Origin: UBA9647 sp049522195
Lineage (GTDB): Bacteria; Bacteroidota; Ignavibacteria; UBA10030
Length of the DNA: 64,000 nucleotides
Direction of reading: 5' to 3'
Assembly (NCBI GenBank): GCA_049522195.1
Contig: JBEKOB010000009.1
Location: forward strand, 4,076 to 68,075
Positions 32,603 to 40,352 of this stretch are shown here, piece after piece. Below the pieces are notes generated by a model, which saw only the letters and a program-made list of their open reading frames with translations, ran no database searches and was not told the DNA's origin. Within the stretch, counting starts at the first letter, position 1; the number at the start of each line of letters is the position of its first letter. A program made the position numbers and the translations under genes.

Positions 32603-32691
32603 GTTAATTAGTGATTGGTTAATTGGTTAGTTCCCATAGATGGGATTTCTCTCCATCTACCAATTAACGAATTAACTATTCACCAATAAAC
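32603..32691. repeat. Inverted 8-7-8 word array downstream of tRNA-Ala
   Basis: The left arm is GTTAATTA, GTGATTG, GTTAATTG, GTTAGTT (32603-32632). The right arm is CAATTAAC, GAATTAAC, TATTCAC, CAATAAAC (32661-32691), which on the other strand reads GTTTATTG, GTGAATA, GTTAATTC, GTTAATTG, with the same 8-7-8 alternation. The centre holds CCCAT-AG-ATGGG. It lies between the SRP RNA and the 3' end of the tRNA. Confidence 0.8.
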
Positions 32692-32698
32692 TACATCG

Positions 32699-32772
32699 TG
32701 GAGCTGATCGGGCTCGAACCGACGACCTCTTCGTTGCGAACGAAGCGCTCTCCCAAGCTGAGCTACAGCCCC
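32699..32772 (-). tRNA. tRNA-Ala (anticodon CGC)
   Basis: 74 bases folding into a full cloverleaf on the minus strand. The acceptor stem GGGGCTG/CAGCTCC has the G3-U70 pair that marks alanine tRNAs. D stem GCTC/GAGC, anticodon stem CTTCG/CGAAG with loop TTCGCAA (anticodon CGC, decoding GCG), T stem GTCGG/CCGAT with loop TTCGAGC, discriminator A. The 3' CCA is not encoded. Word arrays lie on both sides, 7 bases downstream and 6 bases upstream. Confidence 0.97.
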
Positions 32773-32778
32773 GGAATA

Positions 32779-32820
32779 ATTGACAATTGTAAATGGCCAA
32801 TTGCCAATTGTCAACGGGTA
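32779..32820. repeat. Heptamer array upstream of tRNA-Ala (ATTGNCA)
   Basis: Six words in phase: ATTGACA, ATTGTAA, ATGGCCA, ATTGCCA, ATTGTCA, ACGGGTA. The outer words form TTGACAATTG...CAATTGTCAA, so the array can also fold on itself. It begins 6 bases from the 5' end of the tRNA. The word ATTGACA also occurs in the array at 17239-17245. Confidence 0.78.
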
Positions 32821-32867
32821 ATGAAAATGTAAGGAGAAACTGAGAAAAAAACAACGTGATTATCGGA

Positions 32868-33245
32868 CTAGCCGACGCGTCGAAACAGGCTTTCGATGCG
32901 GGCTTCCAGTTCCGCCGGGCGAAACGGTTTCACCACGTATTCATGCGCTCCGAGTTTGGAACATCGTATCCGGTCAGCGCTGCTGTCCTTGGATGAGACG
33001 ACTATCACCGGAACGTGTGCAAGTGACCGATCCTCGCGCATCCGGCGAATTACTTCGAATCCATCGATTCCTGGCATCGAAAGGTCGAGAATCATGCAAT
33101 CCGGGAGCCTATTCTCCTGAAGCCACTCGAGCGCCTGCTCGCCGTTTTCGAGGCAGACCACATTGAATCGGTCCCCCAACAGGCTTTCAAGTATCATGCG
33201 GATTGCCATTTCGTCATCAACGACAAGGATGGTTTTGTCCGTGAT
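32868..33245 (-). CDS. Single-domain response regulator (CheY-like), ATC start
   Basis: A receiver domain. The first ATG (33209) gives 113 residues but lacks the first strand and the acidic pair. Twelve in-frame codons upstream encode (I)TDKTILVVDDE, exactly the missing strand with D10 and D11, and the frame begins with ATC at 33245 just after GAGG and two codons after a stop. No ATG, GTG or TTG is available there. Counting from ATC, the phosphorylation site is D54 (ILDLSMPG), with S84/S85 in VVSSKD and K106 in VVKPF. No output domain and no kinase nearby. Either ATC is a rare start or an ATG was lost by mutation or sequencing error. Confidence 0.85.
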   Translation of the reverse strand: MTDKTILVVDDEMAIRMILESLLGDRFNVVCLENGEQALEWLQENRLPDCMILDLSMPGIDGFEVIRRMREDRSLAHVPVIVVSSKDSSADRIRCSKLGAHEYVVKPFRPAELEARIESLFRRVG

Positions 33246-33278
33246 GAGACCTCAATGCGCCTTTCCATGGGATTCCAA

Positions 33279-33344
33279 TGGAGGGACGTGCTCTGTCACA
33301 TCCGAACATGTGCCAAAGTGGTCACGACAGAGCGTGACCCTCCA
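33279..33344. repeat. MITE- or REP-like imperfect inverted repeat
   Basis: TGGAGGGACGTGCTCTGTC (33279-33297) and GACAGAGCGTGACCCTCCA (33326-33344) are inverted copies matching at 16 of 19 positions, with 28 bases between. It lies in the divergent gap between the response regulator and mazG. As RNA it would fold into a long hairpin. It is unlike the word arrays elsewhere in the window. Confidence 0.6.
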
Positions 33345-33464
33345 GTGTGGAGAGATCTGCTCTGCAAGGTCTGCTTCTCTCGTCCACAATTCCAATCTAC
33401 ACGATTTACCGAGTGGATTCAACTGCCAAGTTTGCTGTGCAGCTTGCACATTCCTAGAGTCAGA

Positions 33465-33493
33465 TTGATTCTCCTCCCCATTTTTCTTATGAT
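33465..33493 (+). promoter_or_regulatory. Sigma70-type promoter of mazG
   Basis: TTGATT (33465-33470), 17 bases, TATGAT (33488-33493). Transcription would start near 33500, leaving a leader of about 17 bases that contains the strong SD of mazG. Confidence 0.6.
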
Positions 33494-33516
33494 TTAAGCC
33501 CAAGAAGGAGGACCGC

Positions 33517-34311
33517 TTGAAGAAGAAGCCAACAATCGAATCACTCTTCGCCGATTATGTCCAGGTCGTTCGCAAGCTGCGGAAAGAATGTCCGTGGGAT
33601 CGCGAGCAGACGCACCAATCCATCCGCCACAGCCTCATCGAGGAAGCGTACGAGGTGGTCGAAGCTATCGATCATAAGGATCTCAATGACCTGAAGCTCG
33701 AGCTCGGAGATCTACTCCTCCACGTGGTTCTCCATTCGATTATCGCAGAGGAAGAGAAGGCATTCACAATCGAGAGCGTCGTTTCCGAATCAAGCGCCAA
33801 GCTGATCCGGCGACATCCGCATGTTTTTGGCGATACGAAGGTTCGCTCTGCGGACGATGTGAAGAACAATTGGGAAAAGATCAAGCTTTCGGAAGGTCGT
33901 AAATCGCTCATGGACGGAGTCCCGAAGAAAATGCCGTCTCTGTTGCGCGCACACCGACTGCAGGAGAAGGCTTCGAAAGTCGGCTTCGACTGGAAGCGAA
34001 AAGAAGATGTGTGGGGAAAAGTCGTGGAGGAGATTGACGAGTTGCACGGCGCTGAAAAGAAGCGCTCCCATGACCGATTGGAAGAAGAATTCGGCGATCT
34101 CCTGTTTGCACTGGTCAACTACGCGCGATTCCTGAAAGTGAATCCCGAAAGCGCCCTTAGCAAGTCTACCAAGAAGTTCACCAGGCGGTTTCAGCGCATT
34201 GAGGATGAAATCCGCAAACGTGGGAAGAAGCTGGAGCATTCCACGCTGGAAGAAATGGATGCAATCTGGAATGAAGGGAAGAAACAAGAGAAGAAGACTC
34301 AGTTACGATGA
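33517..34311 (+). CDS. mazG: Nucleoside triphosphate pyrophosphohydrolase
   Basis: 264 residues, the two-domain MazG. The N-terminal domain has VRKLRKECPWDREQTHQSIRHSLIEEAYEVVEAID with the metal-binding EExxE, then LKLELGDLLLHVVLHS. A second MazG domain (about 140-225) has EEEFGDLLFALVNYARFL. It hydrolyses NTPs to NMPs and pyrophosphate, cleaning non-canonical nucleotides and lowering (p)ppGpp in some bacteria. TTG start at 33517, supported by AAGGAGGA 4 bases before it and a promoter upstream. The 3' end overlaps the convergent phoH gene by 9 bases. Confidence 0.94.
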   Translation: MKKKPTIESLFADYVQVVRKLRKECPWDREQTHQSIRHSLIEEAYEVVEAIDHKDLNDLKLELGDLLLHVVLHSIIAEEEKAFTIESVVSESSAKLIRRHPHVFGDTKVRSADDVKNNWEKIKLSEGRKSLMDGVPKKMPSLLRAHRLQEKASKVGFDWKRKEDVWGKVVEEIDELHGAEKKRSHDRLEEEFGDLLFALVNYARFLKVNPESALSKSTKKFTRRFQRIEDEIRKRGKKLEHSTLEEMDAIWNEGKKQEKKTQLR

Positions 34312-35331
34312 GTGCAGCTCATCGGGCTTGGGCGGCATTGACTCGCCATTCTTTTTTGTCCCGCCGTTCGACGCATTGAAGCGGTCATAGGCGTCGATGA
34401 TGTCCTTCACCAAGCGGTGCCGCACAACATCATTTCGATCGAAATACGCATAACCCACCCCCTGAATCGACTTCAGGATGTCCTGGATCTGCACCAGGCC
34501 CGATACGGTCGACTGCGGAAGATCTATCTGCGTAACATCCCCCGTTATCACCGCCCGCGAGTGTGCTCCAAGACGTGTGAGGAACATTTTCATCTGCATC
34601 GCTGTAGCATTTTGCGCTTCGTCGAGGATGACGAAAGCGTTATGCAGGGTGCGCCCCCGCATATAGGCGAGCGGAACGATTTCAATGATGCGCTTCTCCA
34701 TATAGCTGCGAAATCTCTCCGCCGAGAGCATATCATCGAGTGCATCATACAGCGGTCGAAGGTACGGATCGACCTTCTCCTGGAGGTCGCCTGGAAGAAA
34801 TCCAAGATTCTCCCCAGCTTCCACAGCAGGTCGCGCAAGGACGACTTTTGTAACGTCCCTGTTTTTGAGCGCAGCGACGGCCATCGCCACAGCAAGATAG
34901 GTTTTCCCCGTACCGGCCGGACCGATCGCAAATACAATATCATTCTTCCGGATCTGTTGAATGTACACCTTCTGACCGGGCGTACGCGGTTTGATGATCC
35001 CCACCTTGGTGTAGAGTATCGCGAAATCGGAATCTTCTGCAGAGATTTGCCGTGGGGCCTCGGGGACTGAGCCATTGACCGTCACAAGATCAATGACCGT
35101 GTCCACGTCGTTTGGGGCGAGGTTGCCGTTTTTGTTGAGGATGTAAATCAGTTCTTTGAAAATCTTTTCAACTTTCGCCGTCTCCCCATCTGCACCCCGC
35201 ACTGTCAGGAGGTCGCCTCTGACGGTAATCGTTGCATCGAAGCGATCCTCTATGAGCTGGAGGTTGGCGTCGTTGAATCCAAGTAGTTGCATGGTATCGA
35301 CGCCGGCAAGCAGCACTTTTCGTTCAGCCAA
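34303..35331 (-). CDS. PhoH-family ATPase (YbeZ type)
   Basis: 342 residues with an N-terminal KH-like part (QLLGFNDANLQLIEDRFDATITVRGDLLTVRG) and the PhoH ATPase domain: AIGPAGTGKTYLAVAMAV (Walker A, about residue 140), RPAVEAGENLGFLPGDLQEK, VILDEAQNAT (Walker B) and GDVTQIDLP. Members act in RNA metabolism and ribosome maturation with YbeY. No ybeY follows here. Start is TTG at 35331 with GGGAGG 9 bases upstream; the upstream gene ends in a terminator. Confidence 0.92.
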   Translation of the reverse strand: MAERKVLLAGVDTMQLLGFNDANLQLIEDRFDATITVRGDLLTVRGADGETAKVEKIFKELIYILNKNGNLAPNDVDTVIDLVTVNGSVPEAPRQISAEDSDFAILYTKVGIIKPRTPGQKVYIQQIRKNDIVFAIGPAGTGKTYLAVAMAVAALKNRDVTKVVLARPAVEAGENLGFLPGDLQEKVDPYLRPLYDALDDMLSAERFRSYMEKRIIEIVPLAYMRGRTLHNAFVILDEAQNATAMQMKMFLTRLGAHSRAVITGDVTQIDLPQSTVSGLVQIQDILKSIQGVGYAYFDRNDVVRHRLVKDIIDAYDRFNASNGGTKKNGESMPPKPDELHSS

Positions 35332-35360
35332 ACCGATATGCCTCCCGAGGGTTCCACCTC

Positions 35361-35411
35361 AAAAAAGCGAAACGCCCTCGCACCCGCACAGTGGTGCGGA
35401 GAGGGCGTTTC
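35361..35411 (-). terminator. Rho-independent terminator of the LysM gene
   Basis: GAAACGCCCTC (35369-35379) pairs perfectly with GAGGGCGTTTC (35401-35411), and CGCAC/GTGCG extends the stem inside. On the minus strand the hairpin is followed by GCTTTTTTGAGG. It lies about 50 bases beyond the LysM-protein stop and directly before phoH. Confidence 0.93.
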
Positions 35412-35461
35412 AAAGACGTATACGCTCGTGTATTCAACAAATCGACGGAAGTAGTACTCCC

Positions 35462-36238
35462 TTACTTCTTGACTGGAGCTGCCGGCTTCGCTGCAGGCTC
35501 TTCGGCTGCCTTCTTCTTGTTCCAGTATGACCGGACGGCTGACTTTTCTTCCTTCGACAGTTCAGCTTTCGGAGGAATGGTCAGAACCTGCCCCTTCTTG
35601 ATCACGTCGGGGTTCTTGATCTTGTCCTTGTTCCCCTGCCAGATCTTCGGCCACAGGAATGCGTTGTCATAAATTTTCGGCTTCTTTGCGATGTTCCAGA
35701 GGCAATCCCGGTCTTTCGCCCATGTACCAACCGTGTAGGTCATCGCCATCTGAGCGGATTCAAGAGTCTTGCGGAGCGCATCGAGACGATTCTGCTCTTC
35801 CTTGATCCGGTCAAAGTACTTCGGCAAGGCGCTGAGCTTGTTCTTCTTTACTTCATCCAGCATCTTCTGGACATCATCAATCTCACCCTTGCGGGCCCAG
35901 AGGTCCTGGTTGGACAGACGGGACAGCTCGTTGATCTTTCCATCGATCTGATCGAGCTTTGCTGCAAATGCACGCTCGGAGGCGGCATCCGCACCGACGA
36001 GAGCCATGATGTCTTCGTTGCATTTCTTAAGCGCTGCTGCTTTGTCGGCATCTTCCTGTTTCAACTTGTCAACTTCGGTCTGCAACGCGGTCAACTTATT
36101 CTTGAGCTCATTCCGTGTGGCAGTAAGTTCAGTGATCTGTTTCTGCCACTCTTCTTTTGTCATTTCCTGTGCAGCGGCGTACGAGCACACATAGAGCACT
36201 AAGGCCGCCACGAGGATTACACGATTCATAACTTTCAT
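35462..36238 (-). CDS. Exported coiled-coil protein with C-terminal LysM domain
   Basis: 258 residues. The signal peptide is MKVMNRVILVAALVLYVCSYAAAQ. Residues about 25-150 form a long coiled coil (QKQITELTATRNELKNKL, KLKQEDADKAAALKKC). A LysM domain follows (TVGTWAKDRDCLWNIAKKPKIYDNAFLWPKIWQGNKDKIKNPDVIKKGQVLTIPP in parts), which binds peptidoglycan. The tail is rich in Lys, Ala and Pro. The start is placed at 36238 because AAGGAG lies 7 bases before it, while the ATG at 36244 is too close. It follows a small coiled-coil lipoprotein gene by 29 bases, so both probably form one envelope-associated unit. Confidence 0.85.
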   Translation of the reverse strand: MKVMNRVILVAALVLYVCSYAAAQEMTKEEWQKQITELTATRNELKNKLTALQTEVDKLKQEDADKAAALKKCNEDIMALVGADAASERAFAAKLDQIDGKINELSRLSNQDLWARKGEIDDVQKMLDEVKKNKLSALPKYFDRIKEEQNRLDALRKTLESAQMAMTYTVGTWAKDRDCLWNIAKKPKIYDNAFLWPKIWQGNKDKIKNPDVIKKGQVLTIPPKAELSKEEKSAVRSYWNKKKAAEEPAAKPAAPVKK

Positions 36239-36267
36239 GGTCATTCTCCTTGGTAGTAGGCCTTAGA

Positions 36268-36528
36268 TTACATTCCCTTTAGACGCTCTTGGACGAGCGC
36301 TTTATCTTTTTCACATTGCGCCAGCTGAGCTGTCTTGTCGGCGATGGCCTTCATCAACGCTGCCTTCTCCGAATCTTTTGCAGAGATTTCTCGCTGCAAG
36401 GACGCCACCTCGGCCTTCAAGTCCTCCAATTGCTTCAACTCTGCGGCACTTGGCTTACTCGTGCAGCCGCTTGCCAATGTCGCCAGCAGAGCGCCTGCAA
36501 CAAATAGACCAGCATATGATTTCTTCAT
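36268..36528 (-). CDS. Small coiled-coil lipoprotein (Lpp-like)
   Basis: 86 residues. MKKSYAGLFVAGALLATLASGC is a lipoprotein signal with the lipobox LASGC (Cys at 22). The mature chain is one predicted coiled coil (ELKQLEDLKAEVASLQREI, AALMKAIADKTAQLAQC). It resembles Braun-type lipoproteins in size and build but has no C-terminal Lys ending typical of peptidoglycan linkage (it ends in RLKGM). The start at 36528 has AGGAGAA before it; an in-frame ATG 39 bases upstream lacks one. A clear promoter lies upstream. It precedes the LysM protein gene. Confidence 0.8.
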   Translation of the reverse strand: MKKSYAGLFVAGALLATLASGCTSKPSAAELKQLEDLKAEVASLQREISAKDSEKAALMKAIADKTAQLAQCEKDKALVQERLKGM

Positions 36529-36588
36529 AAGAACTTCTCCTATGTATTCAAGAGCATGATCCGGCAATCAGAAATCCAATTCTGGAGA

Positions 36589-36617
36589 ATGATACGCATT
36601 CAAGCCCTCAAAGTCAA
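36589..36617 (-). promoter_or_regulatory. Sigma70-type promoter of the lipoprotein-LysM unit
   Basis: On the minus strand TTGACT (36617-36612), 17 bases, TATCAT (36594-36589). One mismatch to consensus in each hexamer. The leader before the lipoprotein ATG is about 54 bases. Confidence 0.75.
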
Positions 36618-36654
36618 GAAAAAGTGACCTGTTAAATGTTTTTAAGTGTTGAGC

Positions 36655-37380
36655 TTACAGTAGACCGCGTTGAGCGAAACTTGAGAATTGTGCGCCGCCG
36701 ATGATGACGTGGTCATAGACAGGAATTCCCAGAATCTTGCCCGCTTCAGTTAATTGCTTTGTGATGGCAAGGTCTTCCTGGCTTGGTTCAGGATTGCCGC
36801 TTGGGTGATTGTGCACAAAAATCACGCTCGCAGCTTTCTCCTTCAGGGCGTCGGCGAAGCACTCACGCGGGTGGACCAACGACGAGTTGAGCGTTCCACT
36901 GGTGATCCGGAGATCGCGCATCAGATGATTCGAAGTGGTCAGAAGCAGAGCCCAGAACTCCTCATGCCGGAGATCACGAAGCCTTGGTGAGAAAATGCGC
37001 GCCACATCTTCGGGGGCCTGCAGGATCGGATGATCTGTTCCGTCACTTGCAGGCAAACGGCGCAGGAGCTCGAACGCGGCCACGAGACTCGCGGCTCGAA
37101 CCCTGCCGATGCCGAGATGGCTGAAATCAACCACCGACATCCTGGCAAGGTCTCTGAGCGATCGATGATCGGAAAGAAGTTTCTTTGCGAGGTCAACGGC
37201 GGTGACACCTTTGGAGCCGGAGCGGAGGAGAATTGCGAGGAGTTCGGCTTCGGAGAGAGCTGCCGGTCCATGTCTGGTTAACTTTTCTCGAGGACGCTCC
37301 CCTGCGGGCCACTGCTTGATGGTGGTGTGATAGTATGAGGGCTCAAACACCTTCCGTTCAGTGTGGTTGCCGGACTTCAT
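36655..37380 (-). CDS. radC: RadC/JAMM-domain protein
   Basis: 241 residues. The N-terminal helix-hairpin-helix region has LSEAELLAILLRSGSKGVTAVDLAKKLL and GIGRVRAASLVAAFEL. The C-terminal JAB1/MPN domain has the zinc motif HNHPSGNPEPSQED with the preceding catalytic Glu region. RadC was once tied to DNA repair, but its real role is unresolved. Normal length. It starts 5 bases after the stop of the periplasmic-binding protein gene with GGTGG between them, suggesting read-through from that gene. Confidence 0.93.
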   Translation of the reverse strand: MKSGNHTERKVFEPSYYHTTIKQWPAGERPREKLTRHGPAALSEAELLAILLRSGSKGVTAVDLAKKLLSDHRSLRDLARMSVVDFSHLGIGRVRAASLVAAFELLRRLPASDGTDHPILQAPEDVARIFSPRLRDLRHEEFWALLLTTSNHLMRDLRITSGTLNSSLVHPRECFADALKEKAASVIFVHNHPSGNPEPSQEDLAITKQLTEAGKILGIPVYDHVIIGGAQFSSFAQRGLL

Positions 37381-37385
37381 GCCAC

Positions 37386-39401
37386 CTATTCGATGCCGGT
37401 AATCGCCTTCCGGCTCACATCGATCTCGCCGATCTTCTTGATGACTCTTCCTTTGAACTGCATCAGCGTAAGACAGGAATTGACTCGCCTTGAATCGAAA
37501 CTGATCTTTGAATGAACGCCTTGAAATGTCCGGGCAGTACTCAACGCCGATACGATCTCTTCCCGGTGCGTCGCGCCTTGCCGCACAGTCCGCAGAAGCA
37601 GCTTCATGGCGTCATAGCCGATCATCGCGTTGAGCGGAGGATCCTTGGAATACTTCGCCTTAAACTGCCGGGCGAACGACTGGTATTGTTGATTGATCTC
37701 TTCCCAGTACGCATCCGTCGCAAAAATTACCCCGTTCGCATACTGTCTGTTCTGATCCAGTTCTGAGGCATCATTCCAATTGCCCGCTCCAAGCAGCTGG
37801 GTCTGGAAATTGAAGTACCGGAGCTGAGGCGCGACGATGCCAATTTCTTCTGGTCCCGTCATCGACGCGAACAAGGCATCAATGCCTGTGACGGGACAAC
37901 CAAGGCTGTCATACTTTGCCTTAGCACGCTGCGTCGGGATTTTCATCGAGTCAGCAATCCTCACTCCATCGTCCCCGAAAAGTGTCGTGACATCGACGAG
38001 TGCGCCCGACATCGTGAGCGAATCGAGAACCGGCTGAGGCACGCCCCACGTTGCCATACGCTTGAGGTCAACGGGACGCTGCTTTACGCCAAAGTTGATC
38101 ACCGTCGGCTCGGACAGCTGCATCCCTCGTTTCCGCATTACCGCGAGCCTGCTACGAAGATCGGTCTCCCCCGGCTGGTACCATTCCACGTCGACGAGCT
38201 GGCCGCCAAGGTCTTTCACTTCGCTGACGAAGGCATCCGCAATAATCCTGCTGACCGTGTCGGACGATGCAAGGACGGCTAACCGAGTGGCTCCAAGTGC
38301 CAGCACAGCATACTGTGCCATTGCACGCCCCCGCACGACAAAATCCGGATTCGCCTGGAACACCGACTCCCCGATCGCCGCGATCCCGACGGATGTGGCC
38401 GTAGGTGTAATGAGCGGAATTCCTTTTCTCGCTGCAAGGCCCGCACTCGAAAACACTTCGTTGCTAAACACTGGCCCAACGATTGCCAAGGTCTGATCAT
38501 CTGCACTCAACTCTGACACCTGCCGTGCCGCGACTCCTGCATCGCGCTCAGAATCCCTTACCTCGAGATTCACTTTCGGCATAGCATCCGCATTGTACTC
38601 GTCAACTGCCACGTGCATGCCATCAAGCAATTCCTGACCAACACCCATCGCGCTGGATTGATCTGATCTGAACGACAACGGAAGCACTACACCAATTCTG
38701 AGCACACCGCTCCGGTCAATGCGCTGAAGCATGGCCTGGGCTTCGCTGAAGTACGGATTCGGTTTCGGCAATGCGAGCACGCCTCGCAGCAGCGTCCTTG
38801 CTTCATTCGCATCACCGGTTCGCAACACCTTGTCTGCAAGTTGGACAGTGAGAAGTCCCTTGGTCACCGTCAGCTTCGCAATTCCCAGGAGTTCACGAAT
38901 ATCAGCGGCTTCCAAATTCGCAGAAGCTACGACTCCCAACATCTTTTCGGCACGGGCGGCCAATACGGTGTCGTTTGAGGCCTGACACGCCACGAGGAAC
39001 TCTTCTGCCGCCTGCTTGTATTGCTCAAGCTGGTACGAATCGAGCGCAAGGGTATAGGCGGCATCGTCAGCATATTCCGACTTGTCAAACCGGTTGAAAA
39101 ACTTTCGGAGCAGGGAAACGGATGATCGGTAGTCGCCAAGATGGTAGAGGGATTTAGCTCCCATCAGGTAGGAAGCGCTCGTGCGATGCGTTGTTTCAGG
39201 CAGATCGGCGATACGCTGAAATGCTTCCAGTGCCGTACGGAAATGGTGGTCCTCAAATTGCCTGAGGGCTTCCTGGAAACTCCGTTCAACTGAAGATCTG
39301 TACAGAACAGAGTCCGGACCGGAGATCTGGCTGAAGGCCGGCGGGACGATCGAACTGGACAGGACAAAGCAAAAAATCAGGAGAAGACGACGGTTCAACA
39401 T
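37386..39401 (-). CDS. Exported TPR plus periplasmic-binding (LpoA-like) protein
   Basis: 671 residues with a signal peptide (MLNRRLLLIFCFVLSSSIVPPAFS). Residues about 30-215 hold TPR-like helices (FQEALRQFEDHHFRTALEAFQRI, SYLMGAKSLYHLGDYRSSVSLL). Residues about 230-660 form a type I periplasmic binding domain (LRIGVVLPLSFRSD, ELLDGMHVAVDEYN, AIVGPVFSNEVFSSA, NAMIGYDAMKLLLR). TPR fused to a Peripla_BP_6 domain is the build of LpoA, the activator of penicillin-binding protein 1a, and also of some branched-chain amino-acid binding proteins. No permease for amino acids is nearby, so the LpoA-like role is more likely but unproven. Confidence 0.78.
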   Translation of the reverse strand: MLNRRLLLIFCFVLSSSIVPPAFSQISGPDSVLYRSSVERSFQEALRQFEDHHFRTALEAFQRIADLPETTHRTSASYLMGAKSLYHLGDYRSSVSLLRKFFNRFDKSEYADDAAYTLALDSYQLEQYKQAAEEFLVACQASNDTVLAARAEKMLGVVASANLEAADIRELLGIAKLTVTKGLLTVQLADKVLRTGDANEARTLLRGVLALPKPNPYFSEAQAMLQRIDRSGVLRIGVVLPLSFRSDQSSAMGVGQELLDGMHVAVDEYNADAMPKVNLEVRDSERDAGVAARQVSELSADDQTLAIVGPVFSNEVFSSAGLAARKGIPLITPTATSVGIAAIGESVFQANPDFVVRGRAMAQYAVLALGATRLAVLASSDTVSRIIADAFVSEVKDLGGQLVDVEWYQPGETDLRSRLAVMRKRGMQLSEPTVINFGVKQRPVDLKRMATWGVPQPVLDSLTMSGALVDVTTLFGDDGVRIADSMKIPTQRAKAKYDSLGCPVTGIDALFASMTGPEEIGIVAPQLRYFNFQTQLLGAGNWNDASELDQNRQYANGVIFATDAYWEEINQQYQSFARQFKAKYSKDPPLNAMIGYDAMKLLLRTVRQGATHREEIVSALSTARTFQGVHSKISFDSRRVNSCLTLMQFKGRVIKKIGEIDVSRKAITGIE

Positions 39402-39409
39402 TATGGCAC

Positions 39410-40315
39410 TCAGGATTGCAGAGTTTGGGATTGTTTGAGTTCGCGAGTCCCCTGCAGTGCCCGGACGTGATGAGGCTCGAGTCGGAGAGCCTGTTCAAAG
39501 AGCTCGCGCGCCCTCAGGTAATCACCCCTGCGGAGAAAGAGAAATCCAAAATCGACGACGGCGTCTGTCAGCTGGGGGTTCAACTCCAGCGCCTTACGGA
39601 GATATCGTTCAGCTTCATCGAGCTTGTGAAGCGCCAACAGCGCCTCACCGCACATGTGCCACGCCCGCGGCTCATTCGGGTCCATCTCGATGGCAATGAC
39701 GAATTCATCGTGCGCCTTCCGCCAGTCGTACATCTTCGCATACGCTGTGCCGAGCATATAGTGAGCGATCCAGCTGAATTGTTCATTCGCGATTGCCTCC
39801 TTCAGGCAATCGGTGGCTTCCGCATACGCCCCTCTGCGCAGGAGCAGCTCGCCGAGCGACTCATTGATCTTTGGGAATCGTGGATCAATGCGGCGCGCGG
39901 CGCGAAAGTGGATCTCAGCCAGCCGGATATTGTCGCGATAGTAGTACGCAAGGGCGGCATTAAAATTCAGATGAGCGCGAAGATCCTTGTTCAGCGTCTG
40001 CGGATGGCCGAGAAGCTTTTTGTAGTAGGTCAGCGCCTTCGCGTAATCGTTGAGCTTGAGATACAGGTTTCCCGCGAGGAAAAGAATTTCCTGCGGCTCG
40101 GTGCTTGTCGAGACAGCCCGAAGCAGCGTCTTCTCCGCCGCATCAAACTGTTTGAGCTCAAACTGAACGTAGGCGAGTTCGACCCACGCGATGTCGAGCG
40201 ACGGCGCGGCAGCGGTAATTCTGTAATACAGTTGGAGAGCGTGCAGGAGCTTTCGCTCATCTACGAGCGATCGTGCCTGATCCAGCCACTGCGACAGTGT
40301 CGGTTCGTCTATCAT
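39410..40315 (-). CDS. TPR-repeat protein
   Basis: 301 residues from ATG 40315 (MIDEPTLSQWLDQARSLV), with about eight TPR units in a row, e.g. LDIAWVELAYVQFELKQFDAAEKTL, EILFLAGNLYLKLNDYAKALTYYKKLL and AWHMCGEALLALHKLDEAERYLRKAL. There is no signal peptide, so it is probably cytoplasmic and serves protein-protein contacts. The longer frame reaching 40462 would overlap the ABC permease gene and lacks TPR character. It lies 8 bases upstream of the LpoA-like gene, pointing to one operon. Confidence 0.8.
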   Translation of the reverse strand: MIDEPTLSQWLDQARSLVDERKLLHALQLYYRITAAAPSLDIAWVELAYVQFELKQFDAAEKTLLRAVSTSTEPQEILFLAGNLYLKLNDYAKALTYYKKLLGHPQTLNKDLRAHLNFNAALAYYYRDNIRLAEIHFRAARRIDPRFPKINESLGELLLRRGAYAEATDCLKEAIANEQFSWIAHYMLGTAYAKMYDWRKAHDEFVIAIEMDPNEPRAWHMCGEALLALHKLDEAERYLRKALELNPQLTDAVVDFGFLFLRRGDYLRARELFEQALRLEPHHVRALQGTRELKQSQTLQS

Positions 40316-40352
40316 ACTGGCAGAAGATAGAGATTGAGAGACTGAATTGCAA

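Noticed and set aside
34303..34311. 9-base tail-to-tail overlap of mazG and phoH
   Set aside because: Short convergent overlaps are common in compact genomes and need no special explanation.
39416..40330. 304-codon open frame on the plus strand
   Set aside because: Antisense to the TPR gene; the TPR pattern on the minus strand is unmistakable.
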